DNA from: CAXBCP01 sp963977005
GTDB taxonomy: Bacteria; Pseudomonadota; Alphaproteobacteria; MPNO01; UBA830
Direction of reading: 5' to 3'
DNA length: 64,000 nt
Assembly: GCA_963977005.1 (NCBI GenBank)
Contig: CAXBMQ010000002.1
Span: forward strand, 124,001 to 188,000
A program made the position numbers and the translations under genes. Positions 34,842-43,897 of this stretch are shown piece by piece. The notes beneath the pieces were generated by a model. It ran no database searches and was not told where the DNA came from. It worked only from the letters and a program-made list of their open reading frames with translations. Numbering within the stretch: the first letter of the stretch is position 1; each line of letters begins with the position of its first letter.

Positions 34842-36467
34842 ATGGTTGATATGGAAAACATTCCGGTCGCGGGCTATGACCGGCTGGAACTGCTGCAGAT
34901 CGCGGATGCGGTTGCGCGGGAAAAATCGATCGAGGCCGAAGAGGTGCTGGAGGCCATGGAAATGGCGATCCAGAAAGCGGCGCGGTCCAAATACGGCCTG
35001 GAACACGACGTTCGTGCCGAAATCGACCGCAAAAGCGGCGATATCAAGCTTGCCCGTTATCTCGAGGTGACCGACGAAATCGAGAACGAGGTCACGCAGG
35101 TCACACCGAAAGAGGCGCAGGCCATGAAGGAAGGCGCCGTCGCCGGCGACTTTATCGTCGATCCGCTGCCGCCCATCGATTTCGGCCGTATCGCTGCGCA
35201 GACCGCGAAACAGGTCATCGTGCAGAAAGTGCGCGAAGCCGAGCGCAAGCGCCAGTACGAGGAATACAAGGACCGGGTTACCGAAATCGTCAACGGTATC
35301 GTCAAGCGGACGGAATTCGGCAACATCACGGTCGATCTCGGTCGCGCAGAGGGCGTGATCCGGCGCGACGAGTCCATTCCGCGTGAATCGCTCCGCCCCG
35401 GGGATCGTGTACGTGCCTATATTTACGACGTGCGCGAAGAAGTGCGCGGCCCGCAGATTTTCCTGTCGCGCAGCCATCCCCAGTTCATGGCGAAACTGTT
35501 CGCGCAGGAAGTACCGGAAATCTATGACGGCATTATCGAAATCAAGTCCGTCGCCCGCGATCCCGGCAGCCGGGCAAAGATTGCAGTACTGTCGAACGAT
35601 TCCAGCATCGATCCGGTCGGTGCCTGTGTCGGCATGCGCGGCAGCCGCGTTCAGGCGGTCGTCGGCGAATTGCAGGGCGAAAAGATCGATATTATCCAGT
35701 GGTCGCCTGACCCTGCGACATTCATCGTCAATGCGCTCGCCCCGGCGGAGGTGACCAAGGTCGTTCTCGACGAGGAACAGCAGAAGATCGAAGTCGTCGT
35801 CCCCGACGAGCAGCTCAGCCTGGCGATCGGCCGACGCGGACAGAACGTGCGTCTCGCCTCGCAGCTGACCCAGTGGGACATCATGATCCTCACGGAGGAA
35901 GAAGAATCCGAACGCCGTCAGGAAGAATTCCGGTCGCGCTCGCAGATGTTTATCGACGGTCTTGATGTGGACGACGTACTGGCCCATCTTCTGGTGACGG
36001 AGGGCTTCTCCAGCATCGAGGAAGTTGCCTTCGTGCCGATCGAGGACCTGCTGTCGATCGAGGGTTTCGATGAAGAAATCGCCGAGGAACTGCGCAACCG
36101 GGCCAATAACTTCCTGACCGAGGAAGAAGAACGCCTGGCGAGCAAGCGCCGGGAACTGGGTGTTGACGACGAACTGGCCGCGCTGGATGGCCTGACGCCG
36201 GCGATGGTGGTCACGCTTGGCGAGGCGGGTATTAAAACCCTTGATGATCTGGGCGACCTTGCGTCCGACGAACTTATCGACCCGGGCAACCGTGAAGGCG
36301 AGGGCCGCGGTTTCCTTGCCGATTACGGGTTGGACGAAGACCAGGCGAACGCGATTATCATGGCGGCCCGCGCACACTGGTTCGACGACGAGGAGGAACC
36401 CGCCGCGGAAGAAGCTGCCGAAGCGGTCGCCGAAGAAGCCGCTCCCGCTCCGGCCGAGGAGGGGTGA
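34842..36467 (+). CDS. nusA: Transcription termination/antitermination factor NusA
   Basis: RNA polymerase-binding elongation factor. The 541 residues have the N-terminal NusA domain (DRLELLQIADAVAREKSIEA), S1 domain (RRDESIPRESLRPGDRVRAY), two KH domains (VGACVGMRGSRVQAVVGEL; LAIGRRGQNVRLASQL) and two C-terminal helix-hairpin-helix repeats as in proteobacteria. The final acidic Ala/Glu tail is low complexity. ATG 34842 follows GGAAGAACG; an ATG three codons later is also possible. Confidence 0.96.
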   Translation: MVDMENIPVAGYDRLELLQIADAVAREKSIEAEEVLEAMEMAIQKAARSKYGLEHDVRAEIDRKSGDIKLARYLEVTDEIENEVTQVTPKEAQAMKEGAVAGDFIVDPLPPIDFGRIAAQTAKQVIVQKVREAERKRQYEEYKDRVTEIVNGIVKRTEFGNITVDLGRAEGVIRRDESIPRESLRPGDRVRAYIYDVREEVRGPQIFLSRSHPQFMAKLFAQEVPEIYDGIIEIKSVARDPGSRAKIAVLSNDSSIDPVGACVGMRGSRVQAVVGELQGEKIDIIQWSPDPATFIVNALAPAEVTKVVLDEEQQKIEVVVPDEQLSLAIGRRGQNVRLASQLTQWDIMILTEEEESERRQEEFRSRSQMFIDGLDVDDVLAHLLVTEGFSSIEEVAFVPIEDLLSIEGFDEEIAEELRNRANNFLTEEEERLASKRRELGVDDELAALDGLTPAMVVTLGEAGIKTLDDLGDLASDELIDPGNREGEGRGFLADYGLDEDQANAIIMAARAHWFDDEEEPAAEEAAEAVAEEAAPAPAEEG

Positions 36468-36477
36468 GCGCACCGGC

Positions 36478-37098
36478 ATGACACACCGCGAAAAGCAGAT
36501 GCCGGAACGGCGCTGCATCTATACGCGCGAAACATCGTCGCGCGAGATGCTGGTCCGTTTTGCCGTTTCGCCCGACGGGATTGTCGTGCCGGACCTTGAA
36601 GAGAAGCTGCCGGGGCGCGGATTGTGGTTGACCGCGCGCGGCGATATAATAAGGCGGGCCTGCGCCGAGAACGCGTTCTCGAAGGCTGCCCGCCGGAATG
36701 TTACGGTACCGGCGGACCTGCCCGATCGCCTTGCTGCGCTGATAAACAACCGCTGCCTCGACCTGATCGGGTTGGCGCGGCGGTCCGGTGCGGCGGTTGC
36801 CGGGTTCGAAAAGGTTCGGGCGGCGCTCGAGTCCGGCGATGTCGCGCTTCTGATAGAAGCGTCGGACGGCGCCGATGACGGGCGTGAAAAACTGGCCCGG
36901 CGGGCGACCGGGGTCGAAACGCTGTCTCTGTGGACGGCGGACCGGCTCGGGGCGCCGTTCGGGCGTGACAAGGTCGTACATGCGGCTATCTTTGCCGGCG
37001 GTCTCGCTGACCGCCTGTCGAGGGAAGCGCTGCGTTGTGCGGGGATACAAAGCGAGGGCATCGATATCGATGCCCAACTTGAGTTGCAGGAAAGCTGA
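36478..37098 (+). CDS. YlxR (DUF448) RNA-binding protein fused to L7Ae-like domain
   Basis: Nucleic-acid-binding protein of the nusA-infB operon. The 206 residues join an N-terminal DUF448/YlxR domain (PERRCIYTRETSSREMLVRF, with GRGLWLTARGDII) to an L7Ae/L30e-like domain (LIGLARRSGAAVAGFEKVRA, then VALLIEASDGADDGREKLAR). These are separate ylxR and ylxQ genes in Firmicutes; the fusion is common in alphaproteobacteria. ATG 36478 lies 10 bp after nusA. Confidence 0.9.
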   Translation: MTHREKQMPERRCIYTRETSSREMLVRFAVSPDGIVVPDLEEKLPGRGLWLTARGDIIRRACAENAFSKAARRNVTVPADLPDRLAALINNRCLDLIGLARRSGAAVAGFEKVRAALESGDVALLIEASDGADDGREKLARRATGVETLSLWTADRLGAPFGRDKVVHAAIFAGGLADRLSREALRCAGIQSEGIDIDAQLELQES

Positions 37099-37104
37099 CG
37101 GAAG

Positions 37105-39693
37105 ATGACAGACCAGAACGAAAAGACGGACGGCAAAAAGAAAAAGCTGTCGCTCTCGCGACCGGGCAAGCTCGAACTGAATAAAACAGTCGATGCCGGC
37201 CAGGTCCGCCAAAGCTTTTCGCATGGCCGCACGAAGGCTGTCGCGGTGGAGGTGCGCCGCAAGCGGACCTTCAAGCAGGCCGATGACGGCGCCATGACCG
37301 AGATTCGCGACCAGCCGAAGGTCGAAGAGGCCGCGCCCGTCGTTGAAGCGCCTGTCGAAAAAGCACCGGTCAAAAAGGCCGAAGCACCGGCCCGGACACT
37401 GACCGATCAGGAACGCGCCGCCCGGACCCGCGCGCTCGAAGGCGCACGCCAGACCGAAACGGAGATCGCCGAGAGCCGCGCCGAGCGCGAGGCGATGGAA
37501 GCCCGTCGCCGGGAAGAAGAGGCCCGACAGCGCGAGCAGGAAGAGCAGCGCCGCAAGGAAGAGGAAGAACGCCGCCGCGCCGAAGAGGAAGAGCGTCACC
37601 GGCTCGATGAAGAAGCTGCCCGTCGTGCCGCCGAACAGGCCGCGCGCCTTGAGACCCCCGACCCTGCCGCCGGCGATACGGCGAAGCCGAAGGCCAAGGC
37701 CAAACCGGAAACCCGTGCGCCTGCCGCCGAGGCCGAAGAAGAGGCAAATCGCGCCGGCAAGGCAGATGCCCGCAAACCCGCTGCCCGGCGTGGCGATTCA
37801 CGCCGCCGGGGCGGCAAGCTTACGATCTCGCAGGCGCTGAACGATGAAGAGCGTCAGCGCAGCCTGGCTTCCGTACGTCGCCAGCGGGAACGCGAAAAAC
37901 GTGCAGCCTCCGGGCCGAAGGAATCGAAAAAAGTGTTCCGAGAAGTAATCATTCCCGACACCATCACGGTGCAGGAACTCGCCAACCGCATGACCGAACG
38001 CGCCGGCGACATTATCAAGGCGCTGATGAATAACGGGATCATGGCGACGATCACCGAAACCATCGACGCGGATACCGCCGAACTGGTGGTCACGGAATTC
38101 GGCCACACGCCCAAGCGTGTCTCCGAGGCCGATGTCGAGATCGGACTGAAGGGCAATGACGACGAAGACGAAACGAATCTTCAGCCGCGCCCGCCGGTCG
38201 TCACGATCATGGGCCACGTCGATCACGGCAAGACGTCGTTGCTGGACGCCCTGCGCTCGACGGACGTCGTTGCCGGCGAAGCCGGCGGCATCACGCAGCA
38301 TATCGGCGCCTATCAGGTCCGGATGGCGAGTGGCGACAAGATCACTTTCCTCGACACGCCCGGCCATGAGGCTTTCACGGCCATGCGGTCGCGCGGCGCG
38401 AACGCGACGGATATCGTCGTGCTGGTCGTTGCCGCCGATGACGGCATCATGCCGCAGACGGTCGAAGCCATTGATCATGCCAAGGCGGCAGGCGTGCCGA
38501 TCATTGTTGCGATCAACAAGATGGATCGCCCCGATGCCAACCCGGACCGTGTGCGCAACGAATTGCTGTCGCATGAACTGGTTGTCGAAAATCTCGGCGG
38601 CGATATCCTCTCGGTAGAAGTATCGGCTCTCAAAAAGACCAATCTCGACAAGCTCGAAGAGGCGATCATTCTTCAGTCCGAAATTCTCGAGATCCAGGCG
38701 AACCCCGACCGGGACGCCGAGGGCGTGGTTGTCGAGGCGAAGGTCGAAACCGGGCGCGGGTCGGTTGCCACCGTACTGGTGCAGCGCGGAACGCTGAATG
38801 TCGGCGATATCGTGGTTGCCGGCGCGGAATGGGGCAAGGTGCGTGCTCTTATCGACGACACGGGCGCGCGCGTGGATACCGCGTCGCCGTCTATGCCCGT
38901 CGAGATCCTCGGGCTGAACGGCACCCCCGATGCGGGTGACGAATTCGGTGTTGTGGAGAACGAAGCGCGCGCGCGCGAGATTACGGAATTCCGCCAGCGC
39001 CGCAATCGCGACGCGAAGGTTCAGGCCGGTGCGCGCGGCACGCTGGATCAGATGTTCGACCGCATTCAGGCCGGCGAGGTCCAGGAGATTCCGATAGTCG
39101 TCAAGGGCGACGTGCAGGGTTCGGTCGAGGCGATCATCCAGAGTGCGCACAATCTCGGTACCGACGAAGTTTCGGTCCGCGTGCTGCATTCCGGGGTCGG
39201 TGCCATCAACGAATCCGACGTCACGCTTGCCCAGGCGTCCGGCGCGATGTTGGTCGGCTTTAACGTCCGCGCCAATGCGCAGGCGCGCCAGCTCGCCGCC
39301 AGCGAGGGCGCGGATATCCGCTACTACGCCATTATCTATGACCTCGTAGACGATCTGAAATCGATGCTCAGCGGCATGCTGGCGCCTCAGATTCGCGAAA
39401 CGTTCCTTGGCAACGCGGCGATCAAGGAGGTGTTCAACATCACCAAGGTCGGCCGGGTCGCGGGTTGCGAGGTCACCGAAGGCGTTGTGCGGCGCGGTTC
39501 CAGCGTTCGCCTCCTGCGCGACGATGTCGTTATCCACGAGGGCAAGTTGTCGACACTCAAACGCTTCAAGGATGAAGTGCGCGAGGTCACGCAGGGCTTC
39601 GAATGCGGCATGGCGTTCGAGAACTATCAGGACCTCAAAGCGGGCGACGTCATCGAGTGCTTCGATGTCGAGGAAATCGCGCGGACCCTGTAG
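37105..39693 (+). CDS. infB: Translation initiation factor IF-2
   Basis: GTPase that positions initiator tRNA on the 30S subunit. The 862 residues have a long N-terminal part rich in Glu/Arg/Ala coiled-coil sequence (about 95-175), the IF2_N domain (ITVQELANRMTERAGDIIKA), and the GTPase with G1 GHVDHGKT (about 370), DTPGHEAF and NKMD. Domains II-IV follow. ATG 37105 is six bases after the ylxR stop. Confidence 0.97.
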   Translation: MTDQNEKTDGKKKKLSLSRPGKLELNKTVDAGQVRQSFSHGRTKAVAVEVRRKRTFKQADDGAMTEIRDQPKVEEAAPVVEAPVEKAPVKKAEAPARTLTDQERAARTRALEGARQTETEIAESRAEREAMEARRREEEARQREQEEQRRKEEEERRRAEEEERHRLDEEAARRAAEQAARLETPDPAAGDTAKPKAKAKPETRAPAAEAEEEANRAGKADARKPAARRGDSRRRGGKLTISQALNDEERQRSLASVRRQREREKRAASGPKESKKVFREVIIPDTITVQELANRMTERAGDIIKALMNNGIMATITETIDADTAELVVTEFGHTPKRVSEADVEIGLKGNDDEDETNLQPRPPVVTIMGHVDHGKTSLLDALRSTDVVAGEAGGITQHIGAYQVRMASGDKITFLDTPGHEAFTAMRSRGANATDIVVLVVAADDGIMPQTVEAIDHAKAAGVPIIVAINKMDRPDANPDRVRNELLSHELVVENLGGDILSVEVSALKKTNLDKLEEAIILQSEILEIQANPDRDAEGVVVEAKVETGRGSVATVLVQRGTLNVGDIVVAGAEWGKVRALIDDTGARVDTASPSMPVEILGLNGTPDAGDEFGVVENEARAREITEFRQRRNRDAKVQAGARGTLDQMFDRIQAGEVQEIPIVVKGDVQGSVEAIIQSAHNLGTDEVSVRVLHSGVGAINESDVTLAQASGAMLVGFNVRANAQARQLAASEGADIRYYAIIYDLVDDLKSMLSGMLAPQIRETFLGNAAIKEVFNITKVGRVAGCEVTEGVVRRGSSVRLLRDDVVIHEGKLSTLKRFKDEVREVTQGFECGMAFENYQDLKAGDVIECFDVEEIARTL

Positions 39694-39759
39694 ACACCGT
39701 ATTATTTCGGTATCGACATCGGCACAGCGCCTTTACGGGTTATATAGCGGATTATTGAG

Positions 39760-40179
39760 ATGAAGCGCGGTGAATCGAAGTCCCGCAGCCAGCGGCAGCT
39801 GCGTATCGGTGAAGTGATCCGGCATGTCCTTGTGCAACTGATCGATCGCGGCGAGGCGAACGATCCGGGACTCGACGGCGTGTCGATCACGGTCACCGAG
39901 GTCCGCGTAAGCCCCGATCTGCGCAATGCGACCGCCTTCGTGATGCCGCTTGGCGGCACCGGCAGCGATGAAATCCTTGAAAGCCTTAACCGGGCGGCGC
40001 CGTTTTTCCGCCGCCGCGTCGCGTCGGAGGTGGATCTTCGCCGTCTGCCGTCACTGTCCTTCGAGCTCGACGCCAGCTTCGACAACGCCGACCATATCGA
40101 CACCCTGCTGCGAAGCCCGGCTGTGCTGGCCGACGTAAATGCACCCCGGGATCCCGACCCGGAAGAAGATGGGCCGTAA
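39760..40179 (+). CDS. rbfA: Ribosome-binding factor A
   Basis: KH-fold protein for 30S maturation and cold adaptation. The 139 residues include RQLRIGEVIRHVLVQLIDRG, VRVSPDLRNATAFV and LPSLSFELDASFDNADHID. Overlaps truB by 11 bases. Confidence 0.95.
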   Translation: MKRGESKSRSQRQLRIGEVIRHVLVQLIDRGEANDPGLDGVSITVTEVRVSPDLRNATAFVMPLGGTGSDEILESLNRAAPFFRRRVASEVDLRRLPSLSFELDASFDNADHIDTLLRSPAVLADVNAPRDPDPEEDGP

Positions 40180-41140
40180 GCGCCGGGGCAAACCGGTGCA
40201 CGGGTGGGTCGTGGTCGACAAGGATATCGGCCTGACCTCAACCCAGGTTGTGGGGCGGGTCCGCCGGATTTTCGACGCCCGGAAAGCCGGCCATGCCGGT
40301 ACGCTCGATCCGCTGGCCACCGGCGTTCTGCCGATCGCGCTGGGCGAAGCCACCAAAACCGTTCCCTACGTGATGGATGGCGCCAAGGCCTATCGTTTTA
40401 CCGCGTGCTTCGGGGAGGCGCGCGATACCGACGATCTTGAAGGCCGCGTGATGGCGACCAGCGACATCCGGCCCGACGATGCGGCGATCCGGGCAGCCCT
40501 GCCGGCTCTTACCGGTATTGTATCGCAGGTACCGCCGGTCTATTCGGCCATCAAGATCGATGGACAGCGGTCTTATAAGATGGCGCGCGACGGCAAGGGC
40601 GAACTGCCGCCCGCCAGAAACGTGAAAATCAGCCGTTTCGAGCTCGTGGACCGGCCCGATCCGGACCATGCGGTGTTCGAAGTCGACTGCGGAAAAGGCA
40701 CGTATATCCGGAGCTTGGCCCGCGATCTGGGGGTCCGTCTCGGCACCGTCGCCCATGTATCGGAACTGCGCCGCACGCTGTGCGGACCGTTTTCCGAAAA
40801 AGATGCGATTTCGCTGGATAAACTGGCTGAATCCATGCTATCTGCCCCCCCGCAAGATACCTTGCTGCCCGTTACGACCGCGCTGGACGACATCCCGGCG
40901 CTGGCCATGACGGATACCCAGACCGACCACCTGCGTCATGGACGCGCGGTCCGGGCGCGAAGCGGCAGCACAATTTTCGTCGATGCGAACCAGTTGGACG
41001 CAATAAGCGACGGAGATGTGTTGTGCGCCATGTCGGGTGATATCCCGGTCGCGCTCGCCCGTCTCGAAGGAGAGGAAGTCCGGCCGGTTCGGGTGCTTAA
41101 CATCGAAGGCGCCCCCATGACGGGCGCGGAAACGGAGTAA
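40169..41140 (+). CDS. truB: tRNA pseudouridine(55) synthase TruB
   Basis: Isomerises U55 of tRNA. The 323 residues contain the catalytic Asp in GHAGTLDPLATGVLPI, plus SQVPPVYSAIKIDGQRSYKMAR split over the thumb and active site regions, and a C-terminal PUA-like part. ATG 40169 has GGAAGAAG immediately before it and gives MGRKRRGKPVHGWVVVDK. rpsO starts 3 bp after its stop. Confidence 0.95.
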   Translation: MGRKRRGKPVHGWVVVDKDIGLTSTQVVGRVRRIFDARKAGHAGTLDPLATGVLPIALGEATKTVPYVMDGAKAYRFTACFGEARDTDDLEGRVMATSDIRPDDAAIRAALPALTGIVSQVPPVYSAIKIDGQRSYKMARDGKGELPPARNVKISRFELVDRPDPDHAVFEVDCGKGTYIRSLARDLGVRLGTVAHVSELRRTLCGPFSEKDAISLDKLAESMLSAPPQDTLLPVTTALDDIPALAMTDTQTDHLRHGRAVRARSGSTIFVDANQLDAISDGDVLCAMSGDIPVALARLEGEEVRPVRVLNIEGAPMTGAETE

Positions 41141-41143
41141 ACG

Positions 41144-41413
41144 ATGTCGATTACGCAAGAGCGCAAAACAGAGCTCATCAAGGAATATTCCACCGGCGAA
41201 TACGATACGGGCTCGCCCGAGGTTCAGGTTGCAATCCTGTCGGAGCGCATCGGCAACCTCACCGAACACCTGAAAGAACACAAAAAGGATTTCCACTCGC
41301 GTCGCGGCCTGCTGATGATGGTCGGCCAGAGGCGGCGCCTGCTGGACTATCTCAAGCGCAAGGACCAATCGCGCTATGAGAAACTGATCGCAAGCCTCGG
41401 ACTCCGGCGCTGA
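41144..41413 (+). CDS. rpsO: 30S ribosomal protein S15
   Basis: Primary binder of the 16S central domain; 89 residues, full length. Typical motifs: YDTGSPEVQVAILSERI, HSRRGLLMMVGQRRRLLDYL. Located before pnp, as is usual in proteobacteria. Confidence 0.97.
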   Translation: MSITQERKTELIKEYSTGEYDTGSPEVQVAILSERIGNLTEHLKEHKKDFHSRRGLLMMVGQRRRLLDYLKRKDQSRYEKLIASLGLRR

Positions 41414-41441
41414 TCAGAACACCGTATTCGGTTTGATATAC

Positions 41442-41471
41442 ACACCGGCCTGCGACATCGCGGGCCGGTGT
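41442..41471 (+). promoter_or_regulatory. Long hairpin between rpsO and pnp
   Basis: ACACCGGCC (41442-41450) and GGCCGGTGT (41463-41471) are perfect inverted repeats. The intervening bases extend the stem (TGCG with CGCG) to about 13 pairs with a 4-base ACAT loop. No T tract follows, so it is not a standard terminator. In E. coli a hairpin at this place is cut by RNase III and lets PNPase control its own mRNA; a similar role is inferred. Confidence 0.6.
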
Positions 41472-41628
41472 TGCATATACGCGAATGCGGATAAACGGGC
41501 GCGGCCATGGGGGTCGCGCATAAAAGTCCGGCAATGGGCGAACACCCGCCGGCCGCATCAGGGCACCATGCCGATGCGAAACCCGGCCCGGCCGCATAGG
41601 GCGGCGGGCTCAGGAAGGAATGGAAGAT

Positions 41629-43764
41629 ATGTTCACCGAACACCGTAAGGAAATTGAATGGGGCGGACGTCCGCTCATTATCGAAACCGGAAAAATCGCC
41701 CGTCAGGCGGATGGCGCCGTGATGGTGACCTATGGCGAAACCAAGGTGCTGTGCACCGCGGTTGCACAGAAATCGCCCAAACCGGGGATCGATTTTTTCC
41801 CCCTGACAATCAACTATCAGGAAAAGACATTTGCCGCCGGTAAAATCCCGGGTGGCTTTTTCAAGCGCGAAGGCCGTCCGTCCGAAAAGGAAACGCTGAC
41901 GTCCCGCCTGATCGACCGCCCGCTGCGGCCCCTGTTCGCCGGCGGCTTCCGCAATGAAACCCAGGTAATCTGTACCGTGATGGCGCATGACCTGGAAAAC
42001 GATCCCGATATCGTTGCGCTCGTCGGGTCGTCCGCGGCCCTGACGATCTCGGGTATCCCGTTCATGGGACCGATCGGCGCGGCCCGCGTTGCCTATATCG
42101 ATGGCGATTACGTGCTCAACCCGCTCCAGGACCAGATGGGCGACACCGATCTCGACATGGTCGTCGCCGGCACGGCCAACGCCGTCAACATGGTGGAATC
42201 GGAAGCCAACGAGCTGTCCGAGGACGTCATGCTGGGCGCCGTGATGTTTGCCCATAAAAGCTTCCAGCCGGTCATCGACATGATCGTCGAACTGGCCGAG
42301 CTTTGCGCCAAGGAGCCGTGGGACGTTCCGCAGGCACCCGACGACGAGGAAGCGCTTCTTGCGCGTGTCCGGACGGCGGCCGAAGCCGGTCTTCGCGATG
42401 CCTATCAGGAAACCGTGAAGCAGGCGCGTGTCGAAAAGATCGGTGCCGCAAAGTCCGCCGCAATGGAATCTTTCGCCGACGAGGACGAAAGTATCCAGGA
42501 ACGTGCCAAGGGCATGCTGAAGACGGTCGAGAAAGACATCGTGCGTAACGCGATCCTCGACACCAAGCAGCGGATCGATGGCCGCGATCTCGAAACCGTG
42601 CGGCCGATCGCTTCCGAAGTCGGCATTCTGCCGCGGGCGCATGGCTCGGCCCTGTTCACCCGGGGCGAGACCCAGGCGATCGTGACCGCCACGCTGGGCA
42701 CCGGTCAGGACGAGCAGATCATCGATGCGCTCGAGGGCGAGTACCGGGAGCACTTCCTGCTGCATTACAACTTCCCTCCCTACTCGGTCGGCGAAGCCAG
42801 TTTCCTGCGGTCTCCGGGCCGCCGCGAAATCGGTCACGGCAAGCTCGCATGGCGTGCGATCCGGGCCCTGTTGCCGGTGAAAGAGGACTTCCCCTACACG
42901 ATGCGTGTCGTTTCGGAGATCACGGAATCCAATGGTTCGTCCTCGATGGCGACGGTCTGCGGCACTTCGTTGTCGCTGATGGATGCGGGCGTGCCGCTGC
43001 GCCGCCCGTGTGCGGGTATCGCCATGGGGCTGATCAAGGAAGACGAACGCTTTGCCGTTCTGTCGGATATTCTCGGCGACGAGGATCACCTCGGCGACAT
43101 GGACTTCAAAGTTGCCGGTACCGAGGAAGGCATCACTGCCCTCCAGATGGATATCAAGATCACCGGTATCACCGAGGAAATCATGCAGGTTGCGCTTGGC
43201 CAGGCCAAGGGCGGCCGGCTGCATATCCTGGGCGAGATGGCGGCAGCGCTGACGTCGGGCCGCGAAGAAGTGAGTAACTTCGCACCGCGGATCACGACCT
43301 TCCAGATTCCGAAGGACAAGATCCGTGAAGTCATCGGCACCGGCGGCAAGGTTATTCGCGAAATCTGCGATGAAACCGGCGCCAAGGTCGATATCGAGGA
43401 CGACGGCACGATCAAGGTCTCGTCGGTCGATAACGCCGCCGCCGAAGCCGCCGTCAACTGGATCAAGGGCATCGTCGCCGAGCCGGAAATCGGCGTGATC
43501 TACACCGGTAAGGTGGTTAAGGTCGTCGATTTCGGCGCATTCGTGAACTTCATGGGGTCCCGCGACGGGCTGGTGCATATTTCCGAACTGGAAAATCGCC
43601 GGGTCGACAAGGTCACCGATGTGGTCAACGAAGGCGACCAGGTGAAGGTCAAGGTCCTCGCGGTCGACGACCGTGGCAAGGTCCGCCTGTCGATGAAAGT
43701 GGTCGACCAGGAAACCGGCGAAGACCTCTCCGCGAAGAAGGAAGAGGCAGACAGCAACGCCTGA
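41629..43764 (+). CDS. pnp: Polyribonucleotide nucleotidyltransferase (PNPase)
   Basis: Phosphorolytic 3'-5' exoribonuclease of the degradosome. The 711 residues have two RNase PH domains (EIEWGGRPLIIETGKIARQA; FTRGETQAIVTATLGTGQDE), a KH domain (IREVIGTGGKVIREICDETG) and a C-terminal S1 domain (IYTGKVVKVVDFGAFVNFM). The ATG at 41629 has the AGGAAGGA site at good distance; an ATG at 41620 would place it almost against that site. Confidence 0.96.
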   Translation: MFTEHRKEIEWGGRPLIIETGKIARQADGAVMVTYGETKVLCTAVAQKSPKPGIDFFPLTINYQEKTFAAGKIPGGFFKREGRPSEKETLTSRLIDRPLRPLFAGGFRNETQVICTVMAHDLENDPDIVALVGSSAALTISGIPFMGPIGAARVAYIDGDYVLNPLQDQMGDTDLDMVVAGTANAVNMVESEANELSEDVMLGAVMFAHKSFQPVIDMIVELAELCAKEPWDVPQAPDDEEALLARVRTAAEAGLRDAYQETVKQARVEKIGAAKSAAMESFADEDESIQERAKGMLKTVEKDIVRNAILDTKQRIDGRDLETVRPIASEVGILPRAHGSALFTRGETQAIVTATLGTGQDEQIIDALEGEYREHFLLHYNFPPYSVGEASFLRSPGRREIGHGKLAWRAIRALLPVKEDFPYTMRVVSEITESNGSSSMATVCGTSLSLMDAGVPLRRPCAGIAMGLIKEDERFAVLSDILGDEDHLGDMDFKVAGTEEGITALQMDIKITGITEEIMQVALGQAKGGRLHILGEMAAALTSGREEVSNFAPRITTFQIPKDKIREVIGTGGKVIREICDETGAKVDIEDDGTIKVSSVDNAAAEAAVNWIKGIVAEPEIGVIYTGKVVKVVDFGAFVNFMGSRDGLVHISELENRRVDKVTDVVNEGDQVKVKVLAVDDRGKVRLSMKVVDQETGEDLSAKKEEADSNA

Positions 43765-43776
43765 TCGCTGCGTCTT

Positions 43777-43838
43777 CCAAAACGTGTTTCGGTCCCGGGC
43801 GGTGAAACTAAATCACCGTCCGGGACTGGCCGTTTTGG
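43777..43838 (+). terminator. Nested hairpin terminator after pnp
   Basis: A 14-base arm beginning GTCCCGG (43792-43805) pairs with the arm ending CCGGGAC (43813-43826), one G-T pair, around AACTAAA. It is nested inside CCAAAACG (43777-43784) and CGTTTTGG (43831-43838). The outer arm supplies T-rich sequence after the stem, so it fits an intrinsic terminator of the pnp transcript and is symmetrical enough to work on either strand. Confidence 0.65.
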
Positions 43839-43897
43839 AAACCCTTCATATAATAGTATTCATACGGCACGTGTCCGGGAGATAGATTCTGAAACCG

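Noticed and set aside
37798..39537. 579-codon minus-strand open frame antisense to infB
   Set aside because: Shadow of infB with low-complexity His/Arg/Asp content.
41374..43578. 734-codon minus-strand open frame antisense to pnp
   Set aside because: Shadow of pnp and rpsO end; no family features.
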